From Pomphorhynchus laevis (taxonomy: Eukaryota > Acanthocephala > Palaeacanthocephala > Echinorhynchida > Pomphorhynchidae), in contig WNNJ02002988.1 of the NCBI GenBank assembly GCA_012934845.2, positions 37,056 to 101,055 on the forward strand: a DNA stretch of 64,000 nt, in the 5' to 3' direction. Below, piece by piece: positions 1-10,419 of this stretch. A model generated the notes under the pieces. That model ran no database searches and was not told the origin of the DNA. It was given only the letters and a program-made list of their open reading frames with translations. Every line of letters starts with the position of its first letter. The first letter of the stretch is position 1. The position numbers and the translations under genes are program-made.

Positions 1-68
1 GCTGACGTCTACGAGCTGACGTCTAGGAGCTGACGTCTAGGAGCTGTCGTCTAGGAGCTGACGTCTAG
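1..68 (+). repeat. 14-bp tandem repeat of the family F cleavage-site box
   Basis: The window opens with about five copies of a 14-bp unit, GCTGACGTCTAGGA, one copy carrying a T for A change. The unit contains GTCTAGGAG, the same box that surrounds the predicted ribozyme cleavage site (GTC then TAGGAG) in the F repeats at 57.6 kb and 63.05-63.41 kb. An intact F box follows directly at 69-150, so the array looks like local amplification of that box. The array may continue left of the window. Confidence 0.8.
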
Positions 69-150
69 GCTACCATCAGATCGTCTAGGAGTGAAAAGGA
101 AGTCTGCTCTACTTGTAATCGAACTCCGGTTTTTGGCGACATATATATAT
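69..150 (+). repeat. Family F repeat, short partial copy
   Basis: The stretch reads CTACCATCAG, then ATCGTCTAGGAGTG, then a sequence ending CCGGTTTTTGGC. It matches the sense strand of the F units at 57596-57668 and, on the minus strand, 62905-63410. The upstream boxes GAAAC and CTGATGA are missing. A short (TA) run follows, as it does at 57672. Confidence 0.7.
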
Positions 151-248
151 TTAATAGGTTGTAGAATTACCAGCAAAAACTTATATATATATAATCTGTT
201 TAATTATCAGTTAATTAATCCAGAGAACAAAAACTCCTAATTTATTAA

Positions 249-282
249 CACAACGCGTTTCGAAAAATTTCATCTTCAGGTG
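249..282 (-). ncRNA. Hammerhead-like ribozyme motif (variant PLE type)
   Basis: On the minus strand the order is CAC, CTGAAGA, T, GAAA-TT-TTTC (stem II), GAAA, CGCG, TT, then GTG. CAC and GTG pair as a short stem I. ACGCGT after the GAA box is self-complementary, giving a minimal stem III. Cleavage is predicted after the second U of GUU, between 252 and 251. One nucleotide between CTGAAGA and stem II departs from the textbook core. PLE termini are known to carry minimal type I hammerheads, so this is probably the end of a dead PLE. Confidence 0.55.
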
Positions 283-355
283 ATTGATAATTAAAGAGAT
301 TATTTATAGCGTCTTGAAATAGACCTCCAGAGGCTGTTAATGAATAATTGTAATT

Positions 356-356
<1 letters not shown>

Positions 357-404
<48 letters not shown>
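357..404. repeat. (TA)n microsatellite
   Basis: A nearly pure TA run abuts the left end of the 464-bp ribozyme unit. Similar TA runs lie directly at PLE and F/G/H repeat ends elsewhere in the window. Confidence 0.9.
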
Positions 405-409
<5 letters not shown>

Positions 410-1008
410 GCATTTCTATTTAAAGGAATTTAGTGCCTGATGCATGGTTAAACCGCAATACGCACTGCCAGGCACAGAGCTTATGCTAAATTTCCTCTGA
501 TGATTCAGATTAAGGGTAGTTCTATTTTTCAAGCTTTAGACATTGTTTAAGCGTGTGTTAAGGTGCCTATGGATGATTATTAAAGTCACGGTACTGATGA
601 GCTCCGTTAGAGCGAAACGCGTATACCGTTGTTGAAGTTTGTCGTCACACATAGGATGACTGGGCATACGTAGCGACTTTGAATATTGCGAGAATAATTT
701 GGTTCTATTTCTTGATCTGATGAGGATATATAGAATGCTGCCTAGTGTTTATGCCTCTTCATGAGGGAAACATAGTGATTTATTTACGAGTACACCATTG
801 TGTGTCCCAGGACAGGTGTAACAACAAATTATATTTTATATATTTGTACACTTTAAAGTGTCCCTGTAAAACAGCATTTCTATTAAAAGGAATTTAGTGC
901 CTGATGCATGGTTAAACCGCAATACGCACTGCCAGGCACAGAGCTTATGCTAAATTTCCTCTGATGATTCAAATTAAGGGTAGTTCTGTTTTTCAAGCTT
1001 TTTAAGCG
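404..1008 (+). mobile_element. Retrozyme-like element: one 464-bp unit plus a partial repeat
   Basis: The segment starting AAAACAGCATTTCTATT at 404 recurs at 868 with only a few differences and continues to about 1008. The structure is therefore one full 464-bp unit followed by about 140 bp of a second. The full unit holds a canonical hammerhead at 588-629. No protein is encoded. Unit plus partial unit, a type I hammerhead and no ORF is the known layout of small ribozyme-bearing non-autonomous elements (retrozymes) in animals. The enzyme that mobilises it is not visible, and a PLE is the likely partner by inference. Confidence 0.65.
588..629 (+). ncRNA. Type I hammerhead ribozyme, canonical core
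   Basis: All core boxes are present in order. Stem I 3' strand is ACGGTA (588-593). The CUGAUGA box is 594-600. Stem II is GCTC/GAGC with loop CGTTA (601-613). The GAAA box is 614-617. A tiny stem III follows in ACGCGT (617-622). GTA gives the cleavage site after 623. Stem I 5' strand is TACCGT (624-629), which pairs with the first strand over 6 of 6 bases. Nothing in the core is missing. The RNA would cut itself between 623 and 624. The very short stem III is typical of minimal PLE and retrozyme hammerheads. Confidence 0.88.
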
Positions 1009-1134
1009 TAAAATAATTTTTGGTTATTTACTACCTTAGATATTATATATATATAATATCTAAGGTAGTAAATAACCAAAAATTATTTTACTACTATAAA
1101 CACTTTTGCTAGTGTTTATAGTAGTAAAATAATT
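1009..1134. repeat. Two adjoining perfect palindromes
   Basis: 1009-1090 is a perfect 82-bp palindrome centred on a TA run (41-bp arms). 1081-1134 is a second inverted repeat with 24-bp perfect arms and a 6-base loop. The two share the arm sequence AAAATTATTTTA, so the region can fold as a double hairpin. It starts exactly where the partial ribozyme repeat stops, which suggests an insertion or a fold-back rearrangement at that end. Confidence 0.85.
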
Positions 1135-1239
1135 TTCCTAGCAGGCAGTATTACAAGTTTAATCCTTACCAAGGAGAAAGCTATAACAATGTATATACAT
1201 ATATATACTATTACAATTTATATTATATCATTTATTATA

Positions 1240-1660
1240 ATATAAATTGTTGGTTATCAAAAGGAACTGCTATGTTATTAGGTATCGGCAACTGCTCCTC
1301 GGCACATCATAGTAGCGGAACCAAATACTTGTCAATGATTTATTTCATCTGACGTATATTATTTATTATTTATCCATATAAATTTCTTTCCTTAAAACTG
1401 AAATTTTTACTTTATAAAATTTTATTTTTAAACCACTCTAGTTTAAAACGTGTCTAAAATAAATAAATATTTGTAATTTTTATTTATTTAGTTTTTTGTA
1501 ATTTTAAAAATTGCAATTATTTATATATTTATTTATAACATCTTTCTTTGAAATTTTTTTTCTACCAACAATATTTTTCACATACGCTGCATTATTTCAG
1601 TGGTTTTATTGACCGATTAACATTGATACTTACATTTTACCGAATATGGTCATAGCATAG
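1240..1660 (-). pseudogene. Decayed remnant related to the 27.0-27.5 kb PLE fragment
   Basis: The block around GGAACTGCTATG, GTAGCGGAACCAAATAC and the following AT-rich stretch resembles 27020-27300 and 61110-61185. At 27.2-27.4 kb the minus strand still reads like the post-RT part of a PLE protein, so this copy is taken as a heavily decayed relative on the same strand. No usable reading frame is left. The assignment rests only on similarity inside the window. Confidence 0.35.
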
Positions 1661-4600
1661 ATATTACGGTTTCTCAAATTTATCATTTAATTTTCTTGTC
1701 TTTATTATTACTTTATTGTTTTGTTTAATATTATGGCAAAACTCTAGAAAATCAATGATTTACAGAAGCATTAATTTAATATTATTTAATTTATTATTAT
1801 TTGACATGGTTGAGTGGTCATGCTAAACTATATATCATAAATTTAAATGCCGTATTTATAATAAAAGGTTACCATCTTTATAAATCAGTTGATAATCGTT
1901 TTAATATTTGTTATTTCAATGTTCATATCTAGAAATATACCTTTTAATCATCGATATAAGTTTTATAAAGAATTAGATCACATGGATAAATCTTTTAACT
2001 TATTAAATTAAAATTATTAGCATTAAATGCAAATATCTCATCAATATATCGGAACATATATTTCATATGAAATCTTTACTTATTTTTTAAATATTTATAT
2101 CTCAATTAATATTTTATGATACTTAAAATAAGTCAGCTATTAATTTATTTATAAAAAATTTATTAGGTTTTTTTTATATATTAGTTGTTTAAAAGATAAA
2201 TTAAGAATGTCAAAATCAGTAATTTAAATACACTAAATAGGTTCAAGCTGGGATATTTGTTTGCATGTTCACATTGCTTGATAACTATCGCTGAGATTTG
2301 TCAGCTAGAGTTAACTTTAAACACTATCTATCATGTTATATACAGCTACGAATTGTCTGTCCAGCTACGTATTTCTGTATACATTTTACAAAGTAATGTT
2401 GTGATATCACGTTTTAACTTTATCATCACAGTTATTGCACGCCATTTTAAATGCGTTTTATTTCATTTCAAAATCAGAATCAAATACTTTATTTAATAAC
2501 TCGACAGAATAAGAAGAAAATAATAATAAGTATGTAATTATGACGGGCATATATACACACTCATGGTGTTAATATTTGCTTATGCATGATCCGTTTGAAC
2601 TTAAACAATATACCTAAATTAGTAATATTTACTCTATTCATATCACTTTCCAACTAAGCTATCTGTCAAAGCATTCAGTTTTGATTTTAGTTAAATTGAG
2701 CTGTAGTAAATAATTCTTTGAAAAATCCAATATTCATAAGTGGTTATAAATGAATACAAAGCAATATAATTGTTAGTATAATTGAAAATAACAATGGGAA
2801 ATAATACGATCTAAAAATTAAAATCGGCATTTGAATTCTTCAAAATCGTACATGGGGCAATTGATTTGCAAAATATTGTATTATTAGAAGACAGTATATA
2901 CTGTTTTGAAAATAAATTTAAAATAATTAAAATTTTAGAATTCATCAGATAATTATTATAACAGAAATATCAAAACTACTGGTATTATCCCGATTTTCCG
3001 CTTTTAAATAAAAAAAACTTATTTGTCTCCATCGCCATAGTATGAGCAGATATGTTGAATATCTATTGACTTGACTGGATAAAATCAAAATTTAATCGTA
3101 GAGTTGTATATGCATTAAATAACATAATGAGATTTTTTCGGTCGTACTTGCAAAGACAACGACCTATAAACTTAAATATAATTGCTATGATCTAAACTAA
3201 CAGCAAAAATTGTGAAAAATCACGTGTCGGTAAAATTTATGCTTCACGGACTTGTTTAAATTTAAGAAATTTTAGATTCAAGGACATTTTATCCATGCTG
3301 TTCGTTGTGTAGATTAATCGATATAATATTATATAATATTATCTAACAAATAAATCACAATTGTGCGAATTGTTTGAGATGAAAATTAGAGTCACTAGAC
3401 TATTAGCCGTATCCACAAAAATGTGCCCTAGAAGTTACTTAACCCAATTGCTTATGATATCAGTAACGTCTGTTGAATTATTGCAATTGGCAGTTCTATT
3501 TATAAAATTTACTTCCTTTGCTGCTATCTTATTGTTTCTACGACGTTAAAGTCGTAGATATTTTATTGTTTCTACGATGCTATTCGATCCATGTTTCTGC
3601 GTAATCCTTAACGTAACTATTGCAATTCTGTAAATCTTAAGTATTAAGAAACCTTACATTCCTAGCGAAAACAAAGCAACATAACAAAAGAGTTGTAGTA
3701 TAGCCAACAACAAAACTTTAAATTAACCGATACACAACAAACCTTTAGAATAACTCATGCATGAAGGTGATTCATTGAATCCTTGTTTTATTTTTATCAG
3801 TAGAGTGTACGTAACACTTCAGTATTCGTGGCCCTGCACATCAAAACTTTAAATTTTTTATATACTCCACTTAATATATTTTTATTATGTTATTGGCATT
3901 ATTTTTAAAAATGTTGAATTTAGGGTATTCAAAATTAAAACTAAGAAATTTATTAAAAAATCAAATCTACTATGGTGTATATCGTATACAAACTACTATA
4001 TGTATTACCGAATAATGTTCCTATGTATGATCATTTTATATTTCCATTTTCGAAAATACTCACAGAGAAAATCAATTTTTATTTTTGAACCCAAAATGCA
4101 ATTACCATTTTGATCACCAACGACAGATTTCTTCGGATTTGGTAGAATGCTTTAGTCGTTTATAGACATGTAGCTACCAAACATTTAAATACTACTAACA
4201 TTAAAGTCCATCTTGAATTGTTTCAGCTTAATTTATAAATCTTTAAAAAAGTTTAAAAAATGCATCTTTGTTATTGTATTAATATGTTCATAGAAAATCA
4301 CCTTTGATCTTCACTTTCCTAAATATCATCCCATTTAATCACTTTAGTGCAGTGTTGCTTGGAATATCCACACGTTAGTTGTTTATTTGATTATTGACTA
4401 TAATGGTTGATGTATTTTAATTTATTTAATAAAAAAATTTCTTTTAAATTTTTTATGAAAAGCAACTGGCAAAGGTTTAATGACTGACTCATTTTTTCGG
4501 GTAACTATGTTTTCTGAAGGAAAACACAATAATTATTATAATAATATTAAGAATATTATTTTGTTTATTTTTTAAATTTTAATTTGATAAATAAACAACA

Positions 4601-4780
4601 TGTACGATTCAACAAAGCTTCCCGTAAATGGGAATGTATGGTATCAAATAAAACAATCATTTAATTATAAACATATGATTGAGTATGACTCGGACACCGT
4701 TCCTCCTTCATTTTGTATCTAGAGAGATACATTTGTAATATCATGGATATGTTTTCGCCATCAATGTAGATATTCTTGTC
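1661..4780. other. AT-rich DNA with no recognisable gene
   Basis: I read both strands here and found only short open frames (about 60-80 codons) with no motif I recognise, AT-rich homopolymer runs and small local duplications such as TTATTGTTTCTACGA twice near 3530-3580. No RT, zinc knuckle or repeat shared with the rest of the window was found. Confidence 0.6.
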
Positions 4781-4789
4781 AACTTAATA

Positions 4790-6570
4790 AATGCACTTCG
4801 CGTAGCTGCATAGGATTGATGAAAGGCACCTTGCTATTTGTTTGAATACTTGGTCTCTTCTCGTTCCCATGCCTCCTGCTGTTGATACGATAATCGGATG
4901 GAATGATGGGTGTTCGATCCTATTGATTCGTTCTCTATGCTTTGCTATTTTTCTGGCTCTATGATGATAAACGAACTAGAGATTCTTGAGTATGGCAGGG
5001 CCAAATGATTAAAGACACATATCCATGAAGGGACGTTTTGTCATAGTTCCAAAGAGTCCATTTACGGCAATGTCAGTTCTCGTGTATTCATCTTTTGCAG
5101 TAGTTTGCGCTTAGAAAACTATTGTCTCCGGAACGTGATGAAGATGTGGCTCTTTGTAACATTGTCCGTTATTATATTGGGACGTATAATGGTGAATCTA
5201 CCGCTTGACAGGATAGTGCATGTGTTAATATCAATGGATCTCCACAAGGACATCGATGTATTAACCATTGTGATTTTATTTCGTACATAATAGTTATCGC
5301 GTCTTTAAATTCAGTCAAGAAAAGGAAATTCCGTATATATCACCGTTAATAGTTAGCCAAGCAAAATCACCTAATGTGCCAGTATTTTTAAGATTGTCTT
5401 CATATCCATTCAAGATGATTCCATTAACCCAGATTTTATATTTTCATATTTATTGATTGTACTTGCATAGTTTGATTTGATGGAAGATTTTGCTTTGTTC
5501 CAGTATAAGTGATTCTCTTTGAGCACCGTCCAAAGAAGGTTCGAATGCCTTGATTGAGTTAATGTAGGATTCGTTTCAACATGCTTGATCTATCAAACCA
5601 AGTACTCCATATTTTAATTGTATTTTTATCAGTCATTTGAATTCACCATCAACATTATCTACTCCAAGCATTCAAGGTAATACCTTTTTAAATAAAGCGC
5701 ATCTCAAATAGTCGGTCCACCCATCATTCTTCAATAGAAAATTCTAATGAACACATTATGTTGTAATGCTTTTGCCGAATAGGAAAGCATTTCGGCAAAA
5801 GAAATGCTTTTGCATTTCTTTTGGCATCTTCAGAAAATTACAGTTAATTTTAACCTAACAGAGGATTGCGAAATATCAAATAAAATTTCCCATTTCTTTT
5901 GATCCAGCTCCAATAGTTCTTTATTTCGTTATTTTCTCTAGTGTTTCAATTGTATTTATACATTCCTTAACACAACTTATTATTTGATACTTTGTAAGAA
6001 TCTATAAGAATATAACTACTCAGATATTGAACACCATCCGATGTTATACTAACATAATCTTGTGTGAATACTCTCAAATTGTCTTCTTCAGGGGAATGTC
6101 TGTCAATACTTCGCATTTTTGTGGATGAACGATAAATCCGTATAACGAGCCAATCTCTTTAATTTCCTTCCACACGCGTGCGTTTTCATATATTGTTCCA
6201 ACACATGCTCCATCGTCAGCATACCAACAATAAGTTGACCTTGATTCTAATTTTCGAAATCTTTCAATTAGCAGGGTAGAAGCTGTCGTGTGTGCTGATT
6301 TCTAGAGGATCACCCTGAGTGAACCCCTCGCTAGAGTTTACAGTTCTTAATGAAACTATAAGTTGTGAAGAATGTTCGCACATATTATTTAAAATTATGG
6401 AAACAGAAAAACATATATTTCATGTTTTTAAGGCTAATTCTTTGCTTATTCGATCAAACGAATTTGAGACATCTAATAAGAGAATACATGTGTCTTCCGA
6501 AGCACTAGATGCTCGTCAAACTGCATTAATTGCTACCTCCGTTCCACACCTTTGTTCCGCACGCAATTGA
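4790..6570 (-). pseudogene. Decayed RT protein with C-terminal CCHC finger (R2-like type)
   Basis: Read on the minus strand from 6570 downward, broken frames give, in order: LLDVSNSFDRIS (RT motif A); GFTQGDPL (motif B region) near 6320; WYADDGACVG (catalytic motif C) near 6220; and YGFIVHPQKCEVL. Further down come a long low-similarity stretch, CPCGDPLILTHALSC near 5250 (a CCHC-type finger), and DIAVNGLFG plus a phenylalanine-rich segment near 5000. RT followed by a CCHC finger and a nuclease-like tail is the layout of non-LTR elements with a restriction-like endonuclease, the R2 group. Many frame breaks show it is dead. It is not the same family as the RT at 22.8-26.0 kb. Confidence 0.6.
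5815..5935 (+). repeat. PLE-terminus-like repeat (family K), decayed copy
   Basis: The stretch with GATTGCGAAATATCAAAT and then TTTGATCCAGCTCCAATA matches 32120-32195 (+) and 22640-22770 (-). In the 32.1-kb copy this part is the GAAA side and cleavage side of a hammerhead-like motif. The CTGA side is not intact here. It sits inside the decayed RT of 4790-6570, so it probably inserted there. Confidence 0.45.
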
Positions 6571-6599
6571 AGCAAACCACATACTACAATTACATATTT

Positions 6600-7100
6600 T
6601 CTCGTCAACGATAAAATGGCTTTTAATGAAAGATACGATGAAGTATCAAATCATATCTAACATGTCCAATTCAAAATTAATAATTGTTGCTGGGGACTTA
6701 AACTCAAGATTTAAAAATCCAATTCCCGAAAACTTAATAAACTAGTAGAATATTACAAGAAGGCGAGGAAACAGGAATATTTATTTGATTAGAAAAATCC
6801 AATATTTCGACGGCACTACGCCACGTCATCTTCAGGGTTGTGTATATTAAGAGAGAGATTATATATTAAGAGTGAGATTATATATTATATTAAGAGAGAT
6901 TATATTAAGTGAGAGGTTAATATACACAACCCAGAAGATGACGTGCCGTAGTGCCGTCGAAATTGGATTTTTCTAATCAAATAAATATTTCTATTTCCTC
7001 GCCTTCTTGTATTAATTCGGATTGGAAACGAATTTTCTCTACTAGTAGAATACTTTTTGTTCATACATCTTGATTTACACGCATCCGAAATAGTGCTTAT
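6600..7100 (+). pseudogene. LINE endonuclease fragment split by a fold-back repeat
   Basis: 6661-6745 translates to SNSKLIIVAGDLNSRFKN, which carries the GDLN signature of the apurinic endonuclease domain of LINEs. After the fold-back repeat at 6754-7011 a short stretch near 7040-7095 reads LVEYFLFIHLDLHASE in a comparable context. The 13-14-bp sequence ACTAGTAGAATA flanks the fold-back on both sides (6741 and 7040), as a target duplication would. The family cannot be told from so little sequence. Confidence 0.35.
6754..7011. repeat. Fold-back element with hammerhead-like ends
   Basis: A 95-bp left arm (6754-6849) is repeated in inverse orientation at 6917-7011, around a short AT-rich spacer with GAGAGATTATATT repeats. 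The left arm, read on the minus strand (6799-6837), holds CC, CTGAAGA, a GACG/CGTC stem, GAAA, the self-complementary ATAT, and GG pairing with CC. This is the variant hammerhead seen at other PLE ends. The right arm copy on the plus strand (6926-6966) has lost the exact CTGA box and part of stem III. Paired inverted terminal copies like this are known for PLEs. Confidence 0.6.
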
Positions 7101-7444
7101 ATAAAGCTTGGAATGGTAAGAGCTGTATATATATCTTATTTACCAATGCTCGTATTCGTGACATGCATATGGAACTTACCTCTAAATGGTACATTGTGCG
7201 GGAACACACACGCGTGTCGTGCCTGTTGTACTGTGTAGAGAAAAAGCTGTTAGTTTGCACTAACTAATATAGACTAAATATATTTAAATATAACTATATT
7301 AACTATAACTAAACATAGTTAGCTAACTATATAAATTAAATATTAGTTTGCACGCAAACTAATATTTCCGAACCTACTTTATGCGAAGTTATAGGAAACG
7401 ATGCTAAGTTTAGTAAGTAGGTAGAGTATCATTGTGAAATGGTT

Positions 7445-7552
7445 TCTAAAAATTTTTTTAAATCCTCATGGATTTAAGAGAATTCTTAAAATCCTCTTAA
7501 ATCATTATGGATTAAAGAGAATTCTTAAAATTCTTTTAAATTCTCATGGAAT
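7445..7552. repeat. 39-bp imperfect tandem repeat
   Basis: About 2.7 copies of a unit containing TTAAATCCTCATGGATTTAA and GAGAATTCTTAAAA. It produces a repetitive open frame on the plus strand (ILKILLNHYGLKR-like), which I take to be a by-product of the repeat and not a gene. Confidence 0.75.
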
Positions 7553-7689
7553 GGTAGCGATTCTTCTGTTCGAGAATCGTATCCTGCATCTATATATGTT
7601 GTTGGTGACAATTAATTAATAACACCCCGACCATAAATCCCATCATTCATAAAGATAGAGCATAAAAATAGCATTTTAGGAAAGCTAAT

Positions 7690-8405
7690 TTCATTTAAAT
7701 CTCACAAGGCAGCGATAAGTTTTACTTCTCATGATCGTTGCATATTAATCGCTTACGTACCTGAAGCTTCCTCTAACGATTGCCAAGCTCGTCTAGACTA
7801 TGACATCGATGTAGTCCATAAACACGTGTCAAGTTATTTCAATCCTTATGAAATAGGGATTGCTAATTATATAAGACTTATTTCAGCTCGTCGTATTGGT
7901 GGTCACATTCGTATTGCGCCCATACTTAAAAAGCAGTATTTGAAAATCCAATGCAGGTAAAGTATCTTCTTAGAAGAAACCTTAAAATCGTTAAATCTGA
8001 TATTTATTTATTTCCGGATAGATAACTTGAAGATGCTATCAAATAAAAACGCCCTCACAGAACTCAGAAATAGTGTGTGCCGGTTGAAACCACACGTTTG
8101 ATGGCGTCCTTTAATTCCCACAAAATTGGCAACCACATTTCTTGACCATGATTGCACTTTTTGCGTTAATGTCGATTACTCTTCTAATTCAAATTGCTGC
8201 CCTCCCATTGTATGCCTATAATTTTTATTGACAAATGCAAGATATATCAATAACAAATTACCTGAATTGGCGATTATTGTATCTCAGTACTATGCAACTA
8301 TTTTACTAATTACTGAGAACTGGTTCTAATTAATTACTCAAAGTAGCAAATCTTGACGGTTGCAATATTTTTCATCTTATCGGCAAGTTAGAAAAATAGG
8401 TGGAA
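7690..8405 (+). pseudogene. LINE fragment: ORF1 RRM-like part and start of the endonuclease
   Basis: The plus strand reads CILIAYVPEASSND, then RLDYDIDVV, then a segment ending RIAPILKKQYLKI. This matches the pattern of the RRM-like core of LINE ORF1 (hydrophobic strand, VPES-like turn, acidic helix, RLG-like strand). Near 8170-8400 frames give CCPPIVCL, NARYINNKLPELAIIVS, ILLITENWF and RKIGGIELIL. These are the N-terminal strands of a LINE apurinic endonuclease, including the ITE(T/N)W catalytic glutamate motif. Frame breaks separate the pieces. It ends at a minus-strand LINE at 8412, which probably landed in it. Confidence 0.55.
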
Positions 8406-8411
8406 TTGAAC

Positions 8412-9506
8412 TTATTTTAAAAGTAAATGGTCCACTCTCAAGCACCTCTTTGAACAGGAGGTTCCCGGGAGTGGACCCCATGAGTTAAGGATATCCGTAA
8501 CAGATACATCCCTACTCCTGAAGTTACACCAAGGCGGGATTAGTTGAGGTGATTGAGTGGCTCCATATTTGTGTAGGGCTAGTGACTCCACTAAAACTTT
8601 ATCAAGGCCTACATTCCCAATCCAACCTAATGCTCTATCCTTCCAGCAAATAAACTTCACCTTCTTGAAAATCTTCCAAAAGGAAGACTGAGAAGGATAA
8701 AGGCGAGCAATACTCGTCTTATCCCTAATCAGCTGGAACCTATAACTAAAGCTCCAATATTCATTCGAGAGGGTTTGTCTGGCAGAAGCAGAGAGATTAG
8801 AAAGGTTCAGCAATTTAGCTAACACGTTGGGTTTTGTCGGAGTGGGATTGTATATACGACCTTTATAGGTAGTTGATAAAATCGCGGTAGCTTGCGAAGA
8901 TAGGTAGGTATTGAATACAGTTAAGCTCTGATTGCCTATTCTGGGGAAGAGTCGGATAGCCGCATGAAAGAAGGCCACTCTGATCGGATCAAAGTGAAAC
9001 CTCCTTCGAAGCAACGTATCTTCCTCAATTTTCCAACGAATTAGGTCATGAGAGGTGGAAAGTTGTTGGCGCGACTGCTCCGTACAGAGGGGTTTAAGCA
9101 ACTACCTCAAGTGAAGCAGTAAAATGTCGAGAATTGAATTTGTTGATATGCAATGAAAGGTGGGTGACGGTGGTTTGTGAAAAAGATAACCGTTACTAGC
9201 TCTGCGAAGTGATGCGTTGATCCAACGACCAGTTCTGTCTTTGAAGTCCCCAAGTAACAGGTCATATCCGCTATCAATAATACCATCCAGGATGTCACGG
9301 TTCTTGTGAATTTCCTCTGGACGTATGTAGACATTGGCTATACTGAGGCGTTTGCCGTTCTTACAGAGTGAAACTACCAAACAAGATATGGCTGGACACG
9401 AGTAATTTAAAATGAGGGAGGACCTTAAGGAGGTCCTACTTAACACCTCCATCGTGTATACGATGTATACATATCGCATACACGATATCAGCATTTCTGC
9501 CTCCAA
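8412..9506 (-). pseudogene. LINE family B fragment: endonuclease and linker to RT
   Basis: 9102-9506 encodes an apurinic endonuclease portion: SLCKNGKRLSIANVYIRP, then LLLGDFKDRTGRWINASL, where LGDF is the conserved catalytic strand. 8412-9101 continues as a 229-residue open frame for the EN-RT linker, with NPTPTKPNVLAKLL, SSFWKIFKKVKF and VTDILNSWGPLPG. Both parts match the family B copies at 40700-41475 and 13892-14400 on the plus strand, so the family is confirmed inside the window. No RT motif follows, so the copy is truncated at both ends. Confidence 0.7.
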
Positions 9507-10335
9507 CTGTCTTTCTTCTATCTACAAACGTCTCTCCAATCTCCATCTCGTTCAAAACCCCGAAAAGTCCAAAATAATGTGGATCCTCCCCGTAAACCAA
9601 ACATATCTCCTCCCACTGTATATTATGCCTCATCGATCATCCCCATAGTCCACAATCTCACTTTCTTAGGCTTCCATTTCGATGATCACTTTTCCCTTAA
9701 ACCCTCGTCCGTGACAAGGTCCGCTCATCTAACTTAATTCTCCGTGACATCCGCCGTATATGCACCCTATCGACTTCCGTTACTGTACGCATTTTCTTTC
9801 ATCGCTTCTTTTCTCTAAAATCGATTACTGCCTTAGCCTTTTCGCCAATTCTCCAAAATCCATCATCCTACCCCTACAACGAATAATCAACACCGCCGTT
9901 TGAGTGCTCTTTCGTCTCCGTCGCTTCGACCACACATCTACATATGTTGCCTACTCTTCTGGCCCACCATCCACATCGCATCAAATTCCGCCTTCTCGTA
10001 ACTTTTCGTCTCATCGCTGTCGGCTCCCCATCGTTCATCAACCTTCCTTTCTTATACGACACTCGCCCAACCTCGCTATCGCTGCGTTCTCGTCATACTC
10101 TCTTACTCTACGTTCCCAATTACTCCAACAACTACGGTCTCCGATCCTTCCTCGTCGCCGCCTCACTCGCCTGGAATCAACTCCCTCTTGACGTCCGCCA
10201 CGCTCCCTCCTTTATCACATTCAAACATCTCCTCCGTTCACACCTTCTCGACCCATGATTTACATTTATGTTCTGTTGTGGTCATGTAAGCATGCGCTGG
10301 CACGCATTTGCCACGTTAAAATTAATCCTTTTTTT
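9470..10335 (+). pseudogene. CR1-like LINE, 5'-truncated 3' end
   Basis: The plus strand carries the end of a CR1-like ORF2. It starts just after the YADD motif (ISASNCLSSIYKRLSNLHLV). It continues through FLGFHFDDH and IITALAF-like sequence to a C-terminus with NNYGLRSFLVAASLAWNQLP and FKHLLRSHLLDP. The WNQLP block is the standard C-terminal signature of CR1/Jockey-group LINEs. A stop is followed by a short 3' UTR with a hairpin (10290-10305) and a TTAAAATTAATC tail. Several frameshifts are present. 5' truncation is usual for such insertions. Confidence 0.75.
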
Positions 10336-10419
10336 AAGGAGCACTTAACTAAGGTCAAGAGTCAGTGAAAATGGCTCAAGAGTACACTGTATTGTGATGG
10401 ATTAGTTGGATAGGAATTG

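Noticed and set aside
7434-7619. Small leucine/isoleucine-rich protein
   Set aside because: Arises from the 39-bp tandem repeat; no upstream or downstream gene structure.
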